Positions 35,971 to 46,969 are shown, counted from the stretch's first letter. The stretch: 64,000 nucleotides of DNA from Marsupella aquatica (GCA_973895155.1 OZ316893.1:23994001-24058000); one strand, 5' to 3'. Numbers and translations: made by a program. The notes: generated by a model from the letters alone, not told the origin.

Positions 35971-36497
35971 CAGTCCTGATGGAGCCAAAGAAGATTGATA
36001 AGATTCAACGACTTAATCACTCAGTTTTGTAGTTTAGGAGAATACCCGATTTTGCAGAAAAGAAGCTGCTCCTCAAGTTTACGTGCAGCAGAGTGTACAT
36101 TATGCCATGCCCAAGTCGTTGTCATTGGGCCAAATTTGTGAGAAGTAACGATTTTTTAGGTAAGTTGATATTCAAGCACTACCCAAAATTGTCATTTGGA
36201 GATTAGAAACCCTTTACCACGGTAAACTGTCAGAGAATCGAACAAAAATTCTGCAATTCGAGATTTGTCCTTCACTTCATATCATGACGGAGATATTCTT
36301 CTCTAGTTGACTTGAAACTTCAGTGAATCAAGTCCCAAGTTGTAAGTTGACAAGTTCCTGCAGCTGTGCTGTTTGTGAACTCTCGGCTTGAAGTGAGGAG
36401 ATGGCAATCGATGAGAGAAGTGGGTGCTCGAGAAGGCACGCAAAAAACCTGCTTCTGTATTTTTGTACTTTGAGAGGATAATGAAAGGAAAACGACC
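35971..36497 (+). other. URB2 3' flank
   Basis: AT-rich sequence after the URB2 stop. No clean AATAAA was chosen. ORFs at 36303-36569 on the minus strand lack motifs. Confidence 0.5.
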
Positions 36498-37206
36498 AGG
36501 GATGGTGCTGCCCAAGGTGTTGGCATCGGTCCTGCTTCTGTACTCACCAGCCGATGGCCTGGTTTTCATCCTCTCCGCCTTTGACTCTCAGCGCCAGTAT
36601 ACGAGAAGAACTTCAAGAAAGGCGGGGCGTATGTAGTCACCTCGAGGATTCTCATAGCGACATGCTTGAGTCGAGTTGCTGGCATTGTCACAAATGCTCA
36701 CAGGATCACCGAGACGTGCGCGGAGGCCTTTGCTTTAGGCTACTGGCGGGCGAATAGAAAGGGTTCTTCCTGATCGGCCTCGAGCAATGCTGGCAGGATT
36801 CTCGACGAAAGAGGATTATGAGGAGTTTGTTTCTGCGAAGGGCGCATCTCTGGCCCCGGTTCCAGCTGTGTATGAGTTCCCTTCTGGAGGAAAATCCACC
36901 TGATGTGGTTAAAATTCGGAGTCTCTGATGTCCACCCAGGAAGGGGTCCAGACGGCTATGCTGGAGGGCATGGACGCGTGCTTGAAGCAGCGTCAGAAGA
37001 CCAATAAATTGTTTTCGAGGAATTGACAGTCGAGAACGCTCTGTTCAAGTCGTTTGATGAGATTATCAGACGGCAATTGGAACCGATTTGGCACACTGGG
37101 GAGAAAAACCAATACAGCTCGTGCGTGACTTGAATACTCTTCGAAATCTCGCCGAGCACCTGCTTCGGTACGATGCCGTCACTTTCCTGAAATGCCTCGA
37201 TGCTTA
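36498..37206 (+). pseudogene. Intron-less XPF/RAD1 (UVH1) N-terminal pseudogene
   Basis: Pieces in different frames follow the order of plant XPF, the DNA-repair endonuclease subunit that acts with ERCC1: an N-terminal KVLASVLLLYSPADGLVF (36510); GAYVVTSRILIATCLSRVAG then NAHRITETCAEAF (about 36625-36735); LFLRRAHLWPRFQ and LEENPPDVVKIRSL (about 36823-36930); EGVQTAMLEGMDACLKQ (about 36938); LTVENALFKSFDEIIRRQLE (about 37021); and LVRDLNTLRNLAEHLLRYDAVTFL (about 37119). At least four frameshifts and a shortened N-terminal segment break it, and the nuclease half is absent. No introns interrupt roughly 700 bases, suggesting a retroposed copy. It lies about 0.5 kb after URB2. Confidence 0.85.
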
Positions 37207-37263
37207 ACGCATTTTTGGAAGTGGGGAGGTCCGTTTCTTCCGCAGTTCACACCTGTCATTGGA

Positions 37264-37420
37264 GACAGGCTTCTTGGAGGGAAACTCCGAGAGAAGTTAC
37301 AAGCTCAATTCGTTTTTAGAAAATGTGAAGGGGATATTTTTTTATTCAACACCGCATCACGGGATTGCGAACAACGTAGCTGAACATTTTGTGGATAAAG
37401 GTTTACGCATGCTCAACATA
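37264..37420 (+). pseudogene. Fragment resembling a SERAC1/DUF676-type alpha/beta hydrolase
   Basis: An open stretch reads SFLENVKGIFFYSTPHHGIANNVAEHFVD. 'KGI(F/V)FYSxPHxG' is the block around the catalytic region of SERAC1-like esterases, common as plant lipase-like proteins. Only about 50 residues are seen and no flanking domain is visible. It directly follows the XPF copy, so the two may have arrived together or been joined by rearrangement. Sure of the motif, unsure of the family. Confidence 0.4.
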
Positions 37421-39634
37421 GTTCTCCATCTATAGTATGAATCGAATGACAGCAGCTTTCGGAAGTGCAGCGTTAGATTTTGAGTATTGAATGGGGTTTT
37501 CCAGCAAGCACAGAAGTGTGAAAATAGAGTGAATGTACTGGACTTGACTGGAAATGCGGTCGTCAAGGACACTGACAGCAATGCAGAGACTCGAAAGGGA
37601 CAAGAGTGGTGCCACTGCAAACAGCATCGGAGAGAGACCCAAGGAGTTGGGCTGGAAGTGGTGGTGGAAGAAATGCAGAAATGGACAACAAATTTTTGGC
37701 GTAGAGGGTTAAGCTAGGATGTGTAACTTTGTTATTCTGTTTTGCGTTTGGCTGGTCTAAATTTCATATGCCAAAGAATGTAGAGAGCGTTTACAATGGT
37801 CTGCAAGTGTCATGTTTAATTCTTCCGGTATGGTGTGCAAAGGGCTCTTGGAGTCATTGGATATGGGAAATGCAGCAGGGATCGGTCTTTTCCAAAAAAA
37901 GGGGAAATGCAGCTGAGATTGGTCTTTTCCAACACGACTGTCGTTCCATCAAACAGAGTTCTCAAACAGACATGTATCGCCATCGTTCGACTCCTTGTAT
38001 ATAGATACTAACTTATTGGGTAAAACTGGGGGGACAATTGTTGTCACAATGAACATGCGGTTTAATAAAGCAGGATTCGTTGTCAAATTGCTCTTTGCGA
38101 TGTGCCCTTTCATTGGTCAGCTTCTGACGTTCAATTACCGTGCAACTTGTCCCAGAGATCATGTGGCAGTGAGTCTCTTTCCCTCCTTATTGAGGTTTCG
38201 TGCCAAGATTTGGACTGACATGATTGACAACCTTCCGTCAATTTTGAATAAGAAAAAGCAAATCAGGAGATATTTCGTATCTTAGGTTTTTGCCCGCCGA
38301 GCTCCTTCGACTTCAATTACTGTTCTTCGTCAAGTTTGTGCTTAATACTACAGAAAGCCAAAAGGGTTTCAATCAATGTTTACTCGTCGTGACTACAACA
38401 ATAAACAGTTGTGGAAGGACCCGTTTTTGTAACCGTGCAGAATGAACTTGCAGTCAGACCCAACACATCATTCAAATTCACTAAGTGCCAAGTCAGACCC
38501 AACCCATCATTCAAATTCACTAAGTGCCAAGTCAGACCCAACACATCATTCAAATTCACTAAGTGCCAAGTTCGGATTTTGCCCGCGAAAAAGCATTTGA
38601 ATCTGGAGCGAATGAGCTATGTATTCTTGATTTCTGCTAACAAAAATACTCTCCTACACTACAACTTTCCATGGCTAAACCGTCATGAAGCTCGTAAGCA
38701 ACAGTCTTCTGCACTTTCAGTATTCCTGGACTCGAAACCCCGTGTCCTGCAGAAGATTACTGCAGGATGACCAAAGTTTGTCCATTAGGCTTTCAGCATA
38801 TGACTCGCCCTGAAAGGAAGCCTCACACGTTTTTGAGAACTTGCGGTCACTCCAGCCTTGCCAAGTGTTTGAAGGTGAAGTCTCCGATACAGCCAAGGAC
38901 AAGAACCCAGATTCTATGGTTAAAAACAATGTTGAAATGTCCCAACGTGGGCTACCATGAGCACCCAGTTACATGGAAATCGAGAGGATGTGACAAGTGA
39001 TTGAACTTGTTCAAACTGCTATATTTGAACCAAAGAAGCTTGCCCGAACATTCCTGCCGTTCAAAAACATTTCCTTTGAAGTGTTGGAGCAAAAATGCCA
39101 CATGTTGCAAAAACTGCCAACGTCTCTGTCGGTGGGCACTCCACTGTCACTTATGGCATAATGCCAGCGCATTCTTTCTGAAGTAAAAATAAAAAACTTG
39201 AAGGTGAGAGACACGACCCCTCCACCCAATCACACTGAAAACTGCAAGAGAAACAATTTCGGGGCCAAGACACCCTCTAAGAGGACTGACTGCATATTAC
39301 CAAATCTATCGCACGCAAACATAACATCTCCATCACTCGGCAAATGGTAACTACATTCATCAAGCAGGAAAAAGTCATATACAGGACCCCTTCAAGCCTT
39401 TGGCCATTCCAAAGGCCCTGCCTTGAATTGATGACATCATCAGATTTGAAAATAAATCTGAAATGAGAGGAAGACCATCCATCCGATGTCTGGTGAATGA
39501 GTAGCCATTTGTCTGTCTGCGTGTCTCCCCCATTATTGTCGTTGCACTCTCGATACCCAGAACATTATCTAATTAAGAGGACAACAAAAACCTAGCATAA
39601 TAATACCTCTCGAGCAAGAATGGTCCTCTTTCCA
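37421..39634. other. Intergenic, with decayed coding-like pieces
   Basis: The frame near 39000-39165 reads VIELVQTAIFEPKKLARTFLPFKNI and looks protein-like, and KEASHVFENLRSLQPCQVFEGEV near 38815-38885 likewise, but they are in different frames with stops between and I do not recognise them. They may be remnants of one gene. The stretch also holds the minisatellite at 38453-38569. Confidence 0.35.
38453..38569. repeat. 39-bp minisatellite, three copies
   Basis: Units beginning GTCAGACCCAACACATCATT start at 38453, 38492 and 38531; only one base differs between copies. The 39-base period keeps a frame open (13-residue repeat starting VRPNTSFKFTKCQ), but there is no sign the ORF is used. Confidence 0.95.
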
Positions 39635-41747
39635 TCAATATCGTCCAGCAAATGTTCCACTTTCTCGTTGTTCGTTCCATTTGTCAATCTGCAATGACAT
39701 ATATGCAAATATGTAAACGATTGACATATTAAAAGTGTCGCGTAATAATTTCAACTTTTACTTTAATGGCAGGAACAGCAACATGTCCCTTCACATGAAA
39801 ATAAAATACCCTCAACGACTTGGCCAACTAAATAACATCACTCACCCATTCCCCGGGGCAAAGGGACCTATAGTATCTGGCATACTTTGCACATTCAGGG
39901 GCATCTTCCCCCTTGTCCGCAATACACCTGCATGCATACGCGTGGCGAATGAGATCCACGCAAGATCAAATAGCACAGATGCCCAACAAACATCTCATTC
40001 TAGGTGACAACGTGGGAGAATTATTGATGACTTGATTTACTGCAGTCTACAATTAATGTGCAAAGCATTTGTGACCTTCTTACTTGTGATACTCATTGTA
40101 ACGAGTGTAGCAATGCTTTGCTTGGTTAGTAGTTGGAAAGCGATAGTCCATCGGTGCAGTCTTCACATCATCGACCTAATCAATATCGATAGGTCAAGGG
40201 TTACAAATGAGCTATTTAAATCGTAATGTACCCTGAGCATACAGACTAACAAGACGGGCAAGCAAAGAGATCATCATTCACCAAACTTGACTGCCCCTAC
40301 TACTACACTGGTAGCCTACTGGATTATGTTCGTCCACCTCAGGATCTAGAGAGATGGGGAAAAAAGCGACCGCAGAAAATACAGCATCGAAACTGAATTC
40401 ATTCATGAGGACTTTCTCCTAATGAATCGCCTGACCGAATCATTAAAGACCTTGTTATTTGATTGAATTTTCCTTGGAGGTTTGCCTTGAGAAGTGCAGA
40501 CGATTTAACTGTGTCAACATATAAAAATGAAAGTTCATGGTGGCTCGAAATGCTTACCGTGACCTTGGCCTGCATTTCCTCCTCTTCCGCTTCTCCTTCT
40601 CCTTCTCCTTCTCCTTCTCCTTCCTCTTCTTCTTCTTTTTTCCCTTCGGCTAACTCTTGCCCTTCTTCCTCCTCCTTCTCCTTGTCCGTGGCCTCTCCTC
40701 CTACTTCCTTTTGTTCTTCCTCCAGACTCTCAGCATCAGCAAGTTCTTTACCCTGATTGTTCCAGTTACCAGAGAAGAAGTTAGGCCAAAGTAGACACAT
40801 AAAAGAAACTCTCTTCCCACAGCCCAGTACCAAACAAGTTCTCTTCACAAAAATAACACTGAAGAAGGGACACAACAACCATTTACAGTCTTAAAAAATT
40901 CGACCCCAGGCACTGATATTCACCCTATCTTCATGAAAGTACTCTCCAATTGGCAGAAATGATTGAGCCATTGCTAGCAACGTAAAGCAGTTTACGACAC
41001 AATTTACATGAAATCAAACAAGAGCTTCCACCCTTGTCACAACTACGACAATCGGAAGCCTCATTTAACTCCCATGACGCCCGCACCCCAAAAGGAACCT
41101 TATTTCCCGTATTGTGTGGTATTCTCTCAATTGCTCAACCACAATCAATACACTGGCACCCTCACAACCAGGAATAAGGTCAAGAAGCATGTCCATACAG
41201 AACCCGATTCTACCAGTAGTGAATAAATCAACAGACCGTCAACAAATCACTCGCCTCCCAATTAGGTCACTAGATTTTCGCACATCTAGCAAAAAGGGCA
41301 CGGATTCGCAGTAAGATTGGCCTTTAATACTCTTCGAAGCAATCGCTTCTTCTCCAACAAATCACTCTCTTTCCCAGTTAGGTCACTAGATTTCCCCACA
41401 TCAGAAGGGCATCCATTCGACGATGGAGGGGCCTTTCATGCGCTCGAAAGCAATCTCTTATTCTCCAACAAATCACTGTCCTTCACAGTAAGGTCACTAG
41501 ATTTCCCGACATAGAGGCCAAAAGGAATGGCTGCGAAGAAGGAGGGTCCTTTTATACTCTCAGAAGCAGCAGAAGCGCCTAGAAATCCAATCCCATTCCA
41601 CAGTTCCTGCCAGCCTGAGCAGTACAGCCCAAGGCCCAATCGAAAATAGCAGCGACCCAAAACCAAACAACGCACCTGTTCGGGTTGCTGCTCCGGCTCC
41701 TCATACACTGTGGCAGCGCCCTCCGCCAGCGCGATATTGTTTCCCAT
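39635..41747 (-). CDS. COX6B: Cytochrome c oxidase subunit 6b (CHCH protein)
   Basis: Five exons, all in phase: 41747-41676, 40752-40558, 40175-40084, 39927-39846 and 39688-39635, giving 164 residues. The first 89 are an acidic extension (MGNNIALAEGAATVYEEPEQ, then long Glu/Gly runs), as in the long plant COX6b-1 form. The CHCH domain follows: APMDYRFPTTNQAKHCYTRY, a CX9C pair (HCYTRYNEYHKC), a CX10C pair (ECAKYARYYRSLC), then GEW, KWNEQRESGTFAG and the stop. The protein sits on the intermembrane-space side of complex IV and bridges the dimer; its cysteines form two disulfides through the Mia40 route. The Glu/Gly run is encoded by a (GGAGAA)-like microsatellite at about 40583-40625, so its length may vary. 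A triplicated repeat lies in intron 1. Confidence 0.95.
41241..41580. repeat. Approximately 113-bp triplication in COX6B intron 1
   Basis: Copies starting AACAAATCAC begin at 41241, 41356 and 41467. Each contains 'ggtcactagatttnccnacat' followed by a variable part with 'ctttna(t)nctc' and 'gaagcaat'. Spacing is 115 and 111. The copies are clearly diverged. Confidence 0.9.
41627..41638 (-). promoter_or_regulatory. Paired site II elements (TGGGCC/TGGGCT) in COX6B intron 1
   Basis: On the minus strand the sequence reads TTGGGCCTTGGGC, two TGGGCY site II motifs about 40 bases after exon 1. Site II elements drive plant nuclear genes for respiratory-chain and ribosomal proteins through TCP factors. 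A downstream intronic position is less usual, so the role is inference. Confidence 0.35.
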
Positions 41748-43742
41748 CTTCGCCGACTCGCGACCCGTCTCTTCTGATGAGCGAATCAATCAATGAATCA
41801 ATCAATTTGCAATGGTGAGGATCAAAACATCATCGATGATCGGACAAGACCGAAACAACAGTAGAACTGTGGGCAGCAAAGAAAAAAAGCTTCCGATGGG
41901 TAAGGAAAACACGTACAAGAATCCGCAGTGGTGCTGAGAATTGCTCTGCTACTGCTTCTTCGTCTATTACTCCTCCAGATCTCGACTCGACTCGACTCGT
42001 CTCGTCTCGTGCGTTTGATCTGTCTGGCTCTTCGTGTCTCGTGTTTTGCTCGCGTTTTTTTCGTAGATCTTGCTCTTCGATGGATCAGCGTGCGTGTTGC
42101 TGGACATTGACTCGGGTTAGCCTTGCCACCATGACTTGGGTTATATTGTTACCGTAGTGCCATCCCACCATTCCCGTTAGCACAAAAAATAATTGCAGTT
42201 TTTTACTACATGGACACTATAGATATACTGTAGATGTTCTAATTTACACCACTATTTTTATTGTATTTACATATATGCCACAATTTTAGCATATTCACAC
42301 CTTAGTTACTTTCTTGAAAGTGAAAATATCTCATAGATCTTAAATATTTTAATGTATGCTAACAGAGCATTATGGACCACATTAGCCTCTCAAAACGCAA
42401 ACTGAAGGCCCTTATTTTCTTGTTCATTATGAATAAGATTGCAAAATCACATTTGGAAGAGGTAATTAATTTCTCCTATATTTTCACTAAAATTTGTAAA
42501 ACTATCTTATCAGAATAATCTGTGATACCATAGCATTTTGGACCACAATAGACTCTCATAACTTGAGTTAAAGCTAATATTACATACATTTGTTTACTCA
42601 AACAAGGCCAAAGAAATGTACCCAGGGGGTCCAGGAACTAATTAACATTTCTCTGTGGAGTTTGCTAAAGAAATGTACCCAGGGGGTCCACAAACTAATT
42701 CACATTTCTCTGTGGAGTTTGCTTTTCTGGGTGTTGCGCTTGGGTGACCTGGGTCAGATGCATGTTGTGTCTGGCTTTTCGTTTTACGTCACATGTAGTT
42801 TTTGAGTCTTCATCCTCCTCAGCCACATTTCCTTTGTAGGCCTGGAGCTTCTGTATAGTGCTCTTAGGTACCAGTATTAGATTGTGTGACTCGTTGCCTT
42901 TGGCATCTTTTAGTCGGGTTATTTGGCAGAGGCAAGGGAGGTTTGCCTTGCAATGGCTCTGGCAAGTAAAACGAGGGTTTCAAAAAGTACTCCACTTACA
43001 TCACAATACTTCGGGCATCTCCACCTACCGTAGCACCAGACAATGAGGCATGGGGACGATAGCTTCATATACGTCACCCATAAAACTGTCAAGCTCTAGC
43101 AAATACACATAAATTTTGCAGAAACTTGCCGTAGTCAGCTATATCAATACTTGGTCATCATCATTTTCGATGGTAATCGGCAATCAACAATACACTTTGG
43201 AGATGCTACAGTAGTAGTTGCAGCTCCAAAAATTCAAATACAAAATGTTGTTGGGCCCTTCCTGTTCAACGTATGTTGCTACCATTGGTAATCCTGCTCC
43301 GGCTTCCTTCCGTCAAGCAAGAGCAATCTTCTCTGTTTAGGTATTCTTTCTGTCTCCGCTCTTTCAAGCAGTTCGGGCTTAGTTTCTGCTTCCGTTCTTT
43401 TAACACAATTTCCATTTTGATTTCATACCAAAATATGCCAAAGCAATCTGCTTAGTACCAAAAGTGTCATTGACAATTACTCTACTCCGTGGAATAATAC
43501 AGTTGGATACTAAACTTCTCAAAATTACATCAGACCACAATCAGATTGAATAACATCTGCTCTGCAAAATATGAATGCACAGTTTACAATATACAATGTG
43601 GAGACCTTGGAAGTCCTGAATTGACCACAATTGATAATAAACAAGCAGCTAGAACTAACTTCGAGCAAGTAACATTTCTAAATCTCACTGATTGAACAAA
43701 GACTAGAATCTCATTACTTGCAGGAGTGACGACGTTGATTAA
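41748..43742. other. Intergenic region between COX6B and the LOR gene
   Basis: The COX6B upstream side has 'gaatcaatcaatgaatcaatcaat' at about 41780. A (CGACT/CGTCT)n run lies at 41977-42005. A 57-bp tandem duplication starting AAAGAAATGTACCCAGGGGG occurs at 42610 and 42667. AT-rich sequence at 42200-42580 contains no gene. The stretch 43000-43740 probably includes the 3' untranslated part of the downstream minus-strand gene. Confidence 0.6.
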
Positions 43743-44660
43743 TCAGTTGTAAAACGCATTCATGAGCTGCTGAAAAAGACCATAGGTCCGGATCCCCGTG
43801 TCTGTGTATTGTCCAATATCCCCAGATACACCGTCCAGCCCGGCAGCATTCAGAACATAATCTTGAGCTACATTCTGGGCAGGGCTCACAACAAAGTTGC
43901 TGACAGCATCTTTCAGGAAGTGCGCACCAACCTGCTTCAGACCAATAACAATGGCCAACACAGCTGTCCAGTCTACTCCTGGGGCAATGTCAATCATTAA
44001 CTCCGACCCTGCTCCAAATGAAGCATTCATAATCATAGTCTTGAGGGACTTCTGTATGAACGCAATCCGTTCTTCCTTCTCGTTGACCAGCTGCATAGTT
44101 CTACCGGCCAAATCCACTAGAATTGTGTAAACGTCCTCCTCTGTATCTCCTCTGCAAACCACTAGGTTGTGTCTTACGGACATAGACTTCAGCCTGGACT
44201 GCTTAGCTATGTTGAAGTGTATGGTCCCCTGGGAATCCAGAATGAGCTGCCTGCCATGCATGGACATGTTCTTGGGTCGCACCTTAAAATTGGGCATGCC
44301 CCTGTAACCTGAGACATGACAAATGGACTCCCACTCCCCCAGAATGTGAGTATTCTGCCACCAGGTGCTCTCCCCTGAAAGACCTAACGGATCCAATGAA
44401 CCGTAAGGATTCTTGCCATAGTGATGGGAACAAAGCACCAAATGTCCACTTGCATCAAAAATCCTATTATCATCGGCAGACAAGTGGGCCTTCTTGAAGA
44501 TGAACCTGCTCTCTCTATTGAGAAATTGGCCTCCCAGGGACAGTCCAACTCCTGGTTGTTGGGGAACAAGCGGTGCTAACGGTGGGCCCACTGCAAGCTC
44601 GATGACGAAATTGGGATCATTAATTTTTGATAGCTCCGACGGTCTACCTGCATTCGCCAT
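43743..44660 (-). CDS. LURP-one-related (LOR/DUF567, tubby-like fold) protein
   Basis: A single coding exon of 305 residues. After a loose N-terminus (residues 1-45) the LOR domain spans about 50-245: RFIFKKAHLSADDNRIFDASGHLVL, WESICHVSGYRGMPNFKVRPKNMSM, and the terminal hydrophobic helix region ELMIDIAPGVDWTAVLAIVIGL. Members adopt the same barrel-plus-central-helix fold as tubby and scramblase proteins. Arabidopsis LURP1 is needed for full resistance to an oomycete, but most members have no known activity. A C-terminal tail of about 60 residues follows. The start is supported by the domain layout and a splice acceptor 30 bases upstream (TTTCTGTATTTCAG). The leader is tandemly duplicated, which offers a second acceptor and a tiny upstream ORF. 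Confidence 0.88.
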   Translation of the reverse strand: MANAGRPSELSKINDPNFVIELAVGPPLAPLVPQQPGVGLSLGGQFLNRESRFIFKKAHLSADDNRIFDASGHLVLCSHHYGKNPYGSLDPLGLSGESTWWQNTHILGEWESICHVSGYRGMPNFKVRPKNMSMHGRQLILDSQGTIHFNIAKQSRLKSMSVRHNLVVCRGDTEEDVYTILVDLAGRTMQLVNEKEERIAFIQKSLKTMIMNASFGAGSELMIDIAPGVDWTAVLAIVIGLKQVGAHFLKDAVSNFVVSPAQNVAQDYVLNAAGLDGVSGDIGQYTDTGIRTYGLFQQLMNAFYN

Positions 44661-44823
44661 CGCTCAGACTACTACCAATTTGCCTTTAATCTGAAATACA
44701 GAAAGGCAGTCAATCACACTGCACATCATCAATAAAAATCCATCGCTCAGACTACTACCAATTTGCCTTTAATCTGAAATACAGAAAGGCAGACAATCAC
44801 ACTGCACATCATCAATAAAAATT
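44658..44823. repeat. 83-bp tandem duplication of the LOR gene 5' leader and splice acceptor
   Basis: The block starting CATCGCTCAGACTACTACCA occurs at 44658 and 44741 with a single-base difference. On the minus strand each copy contains the polypyrimidine-rich acceptor CTGCCTTTCTGTATTTCAG and then an ATG. Only the proximal ATG opens the LOR frame. The distal one gives the four-codon uORF MDFY* (44743-44729). Confidence 0.9.
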
Positions 44824-46321
44824 GAAACACAGATGAAGAGCACTACAACATTGACTCAGGTCTGTTATTTCTGTTTCCGCTCACATGTCTTCCCCCTGCT
44901 TCCGAGAAACCATGTAGAAGCTGGTCGTTAAATAGTACGCCTCTTAGGCATCTCCTCCGTTGCTCGCACTGCTTAACTGAGTCTCCACTTACGAGATAAT
45001 AAACAAGCGTAATGGCAGGCATCGACTATAGTCATTCAATCCTCACTACCCAACGTAACCCAGGCAATGTTCCTTGACCACATGCCTGGGGACGACACAT
45101 TTCTGTCCGGTAATGTCTTACAGAACCTTGATCACTTGCTAGCTCTGGCGATGATCAACTGGTCAACAGATCAGTTGACGATCACCCTAGCTAGCAACTC
45201 GTGACAAGCCATGTGGTCAAGGAACTTCTTCCATGCAATCAAGAAGAAGTCACGATTGCCAATAATCAAACTTTCAAATTGGATAACCCATATCAAACGG
45301 AGAACAGATCTGGTTTCTTCCAAACTTGTCCGGGACTCAAACCGACCTAGTCAGGAAGTCAAGCAAGCAAGCCTTGCCTAACGGTTACCCCACAACCAAG
45401 TAACAAGAGGAGGTCCTTTCCACAAAGCATGAACTCCTGATCACCTATCTAAAATTGTAAACCTTCTCGGGACAGGACCCGCATGAAGACCCCTCCCTGG
45501 AAACCGTCCGACAGGATAAAACCTTCCTCTAACGTCCTGAAAGACCGTGCAGGGCTTGACTCCCAGACCTACAGTACACTTTAAAATGAAATGGTGATCC
45601 GGTGATACCCAGGGACAAAGAAGCGGAGGCCCCCGAAGCACGCAAAAGTGGGCACACAGACAGCAGAAGGCCCCAAATCCACAATCACAGAGCAAGAAAG
45701 CAGCATTGTCTTCTTCACCCAACAGGATACATTAATTCTTGATCTGGAAGATTCTCACCTGCCAAGAGGATGGCACAGGCTGCTCCACCAATTGATCTTC
45801 TCCGGGCAAACGAGTAGAAAACTTTTCGACAGCGCATGCGCTCACCTCTAAGCTTTGGCAAGCCGAACGCAAAGCTCAATGCCCAATCTCACAATTAATT
45901 CCGTGACGACAAAGTATGGACGGACGCTGAAGCTTTATAAACTGGATTCCTCAGACAGCTTGACGTGGTTACTCTTATGGTTCCAAACACAGCCACAGAA
46001 TCGATTCACAATCGTAGTGAAATAATGTCAGCCACACAGAACGTAAACTTGTTGTGGAGGAATGACTCTAAATCGAGGGTACTGCGAAAGCTTTTTTTAC
46101 TTTCTTCCCACGCATTCAATCAGTGACCAGGCAAATTCTTCCCGATCGGCTGTCCAACCCCAGCTCTAGCTAGGGACGAACTGTGGGGCCTGAGTGCTGA
46201 GTTGCTGACAGTCGTCCTGGACTTCCCAGCCTCCCAGGACATCACGTCTGTCATCTGCCGTGTCTCTCGCCGTCTCCCTCGCACGTCCGTGTCGGCAATG
46301 GGAGCGCAAGTGGCCACCACG
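44824..46321. other. Upstream region of the LOR gene
   Basis: Probably includes its 5' untranslated intron and promoter. It contains the long foldback at 45069-45225. Minus-strand sequence at 45750-45790 ('...cttggcag|gtgagaatc') could be a 5' untranslated exon end. No conserved coding sequence was recognised. Confidence 0.4.
45069..45225. ncRNA. Long imperfect foldback (candidate hairpin RNA or small foldback element)
   Basis: Outer arms 45069-45084 and 45210-45225 are perfectly complementary over 16 bases (GTTCCTTGACCACATG). Inner arms pair at 45136-45144 with 45189-45197 (TTGCTAGCT) and at 45155-45161 with 45172-45178 (TCAACTG). The loop is about ten bases and there is an unpaired bulge of roughly 40 bases on the left side. 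Size and layout are compatible with a plant miRNA precursor, but the asymmetric bulge is unfavourable and I do not recognise a mature miRNA. Confidence 0.35.
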
Positions 46322-46945
46322 ATGGAACCCGGTATCCTTTCTGGCGAATAGGCGAGACTGCTTCGAATGAGACCCCCAATATATTTGCATGGAACCCCGT
46401 AACTCTATAGCGAATAGACGAGACTGCTTCGGATGAGACCCCCAAGAAAATTACATGGAACCCTGTAACTCTCTGGCGAATAGGCGACGCTGCTTGAGGT
46501 GAGACCCCCAATCATTTCACATACCCGGTATTCTTTCTGGAGAACAAGAGAGACTGCTCTGGTGGGAGACCCCCAAGAAAATTACACGGAACCGGTGTCT
46601 TTTCTGGCAAATAGGCGAGAGTACTTTTGGGGGAGCACATACCCCGTATTCTTTCTGGCGAACAGGAGATACTGCTCTGGTGGGAGGCCCCCAAGCAAAT
46701 TACATGGAATTGGTAACTTTCTGGCAAATGGGCAAGACTGCTGTGGGTGAGAACCCCACGCAAATCGCATGGAACCTGGTATTCTTTCTAGCGAATAGGC
46801 GAGACTGCTTGGTGGGAGACCCCCAAGAAAATTACAAGGAACCGGGGTCCTTTCTGGCAATAGGCTAGACTACTTTGGGTGAGACCCCCAAGCTCATCAC
46901 ATACAACCCGGTATCGTTTCTGGCAAAAAGGTGAGAGACCCCACT
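46322..46945. repeat. Approximately 63-bp satellite array, about ten copies
   Basis: The unit reads roughly 'ggaacccggtatcctttctggcgaata' then 'ggcgagactgcttnggtgagacccccaagaaaattacat'. Copies of the GAGACCCCC landmark lie at about 46369, 46437, 46502, 46566, 46683, 46749, 46815, 46881 and 46934, with one degenerate copy near 46624. Spacing is 53-68. ORFs on both strands here are products of the repeat. Confidence 0.92.
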
Positions 46946-46969
46946 TCATAATTCATGCAGATGTTCTTT

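Noticed and set aside
40463-40756. Ser/Pro-rich plus-strand ORF
   Set aside because: Antisense of the Glu/Gly-rich exon 2 of COX6B.
43000-43220. Tourist-like MITE suggested by 'gcatctcc' and 'ggagatgc' phrases
   Set aside because: The inverted match is only about eight bases and there is no target duplication.
46166-46868. Several ORFs on both strands with repeated peptide blocks
   Set aside because: They are produced by the ~63-bp satellite; frames change between units.
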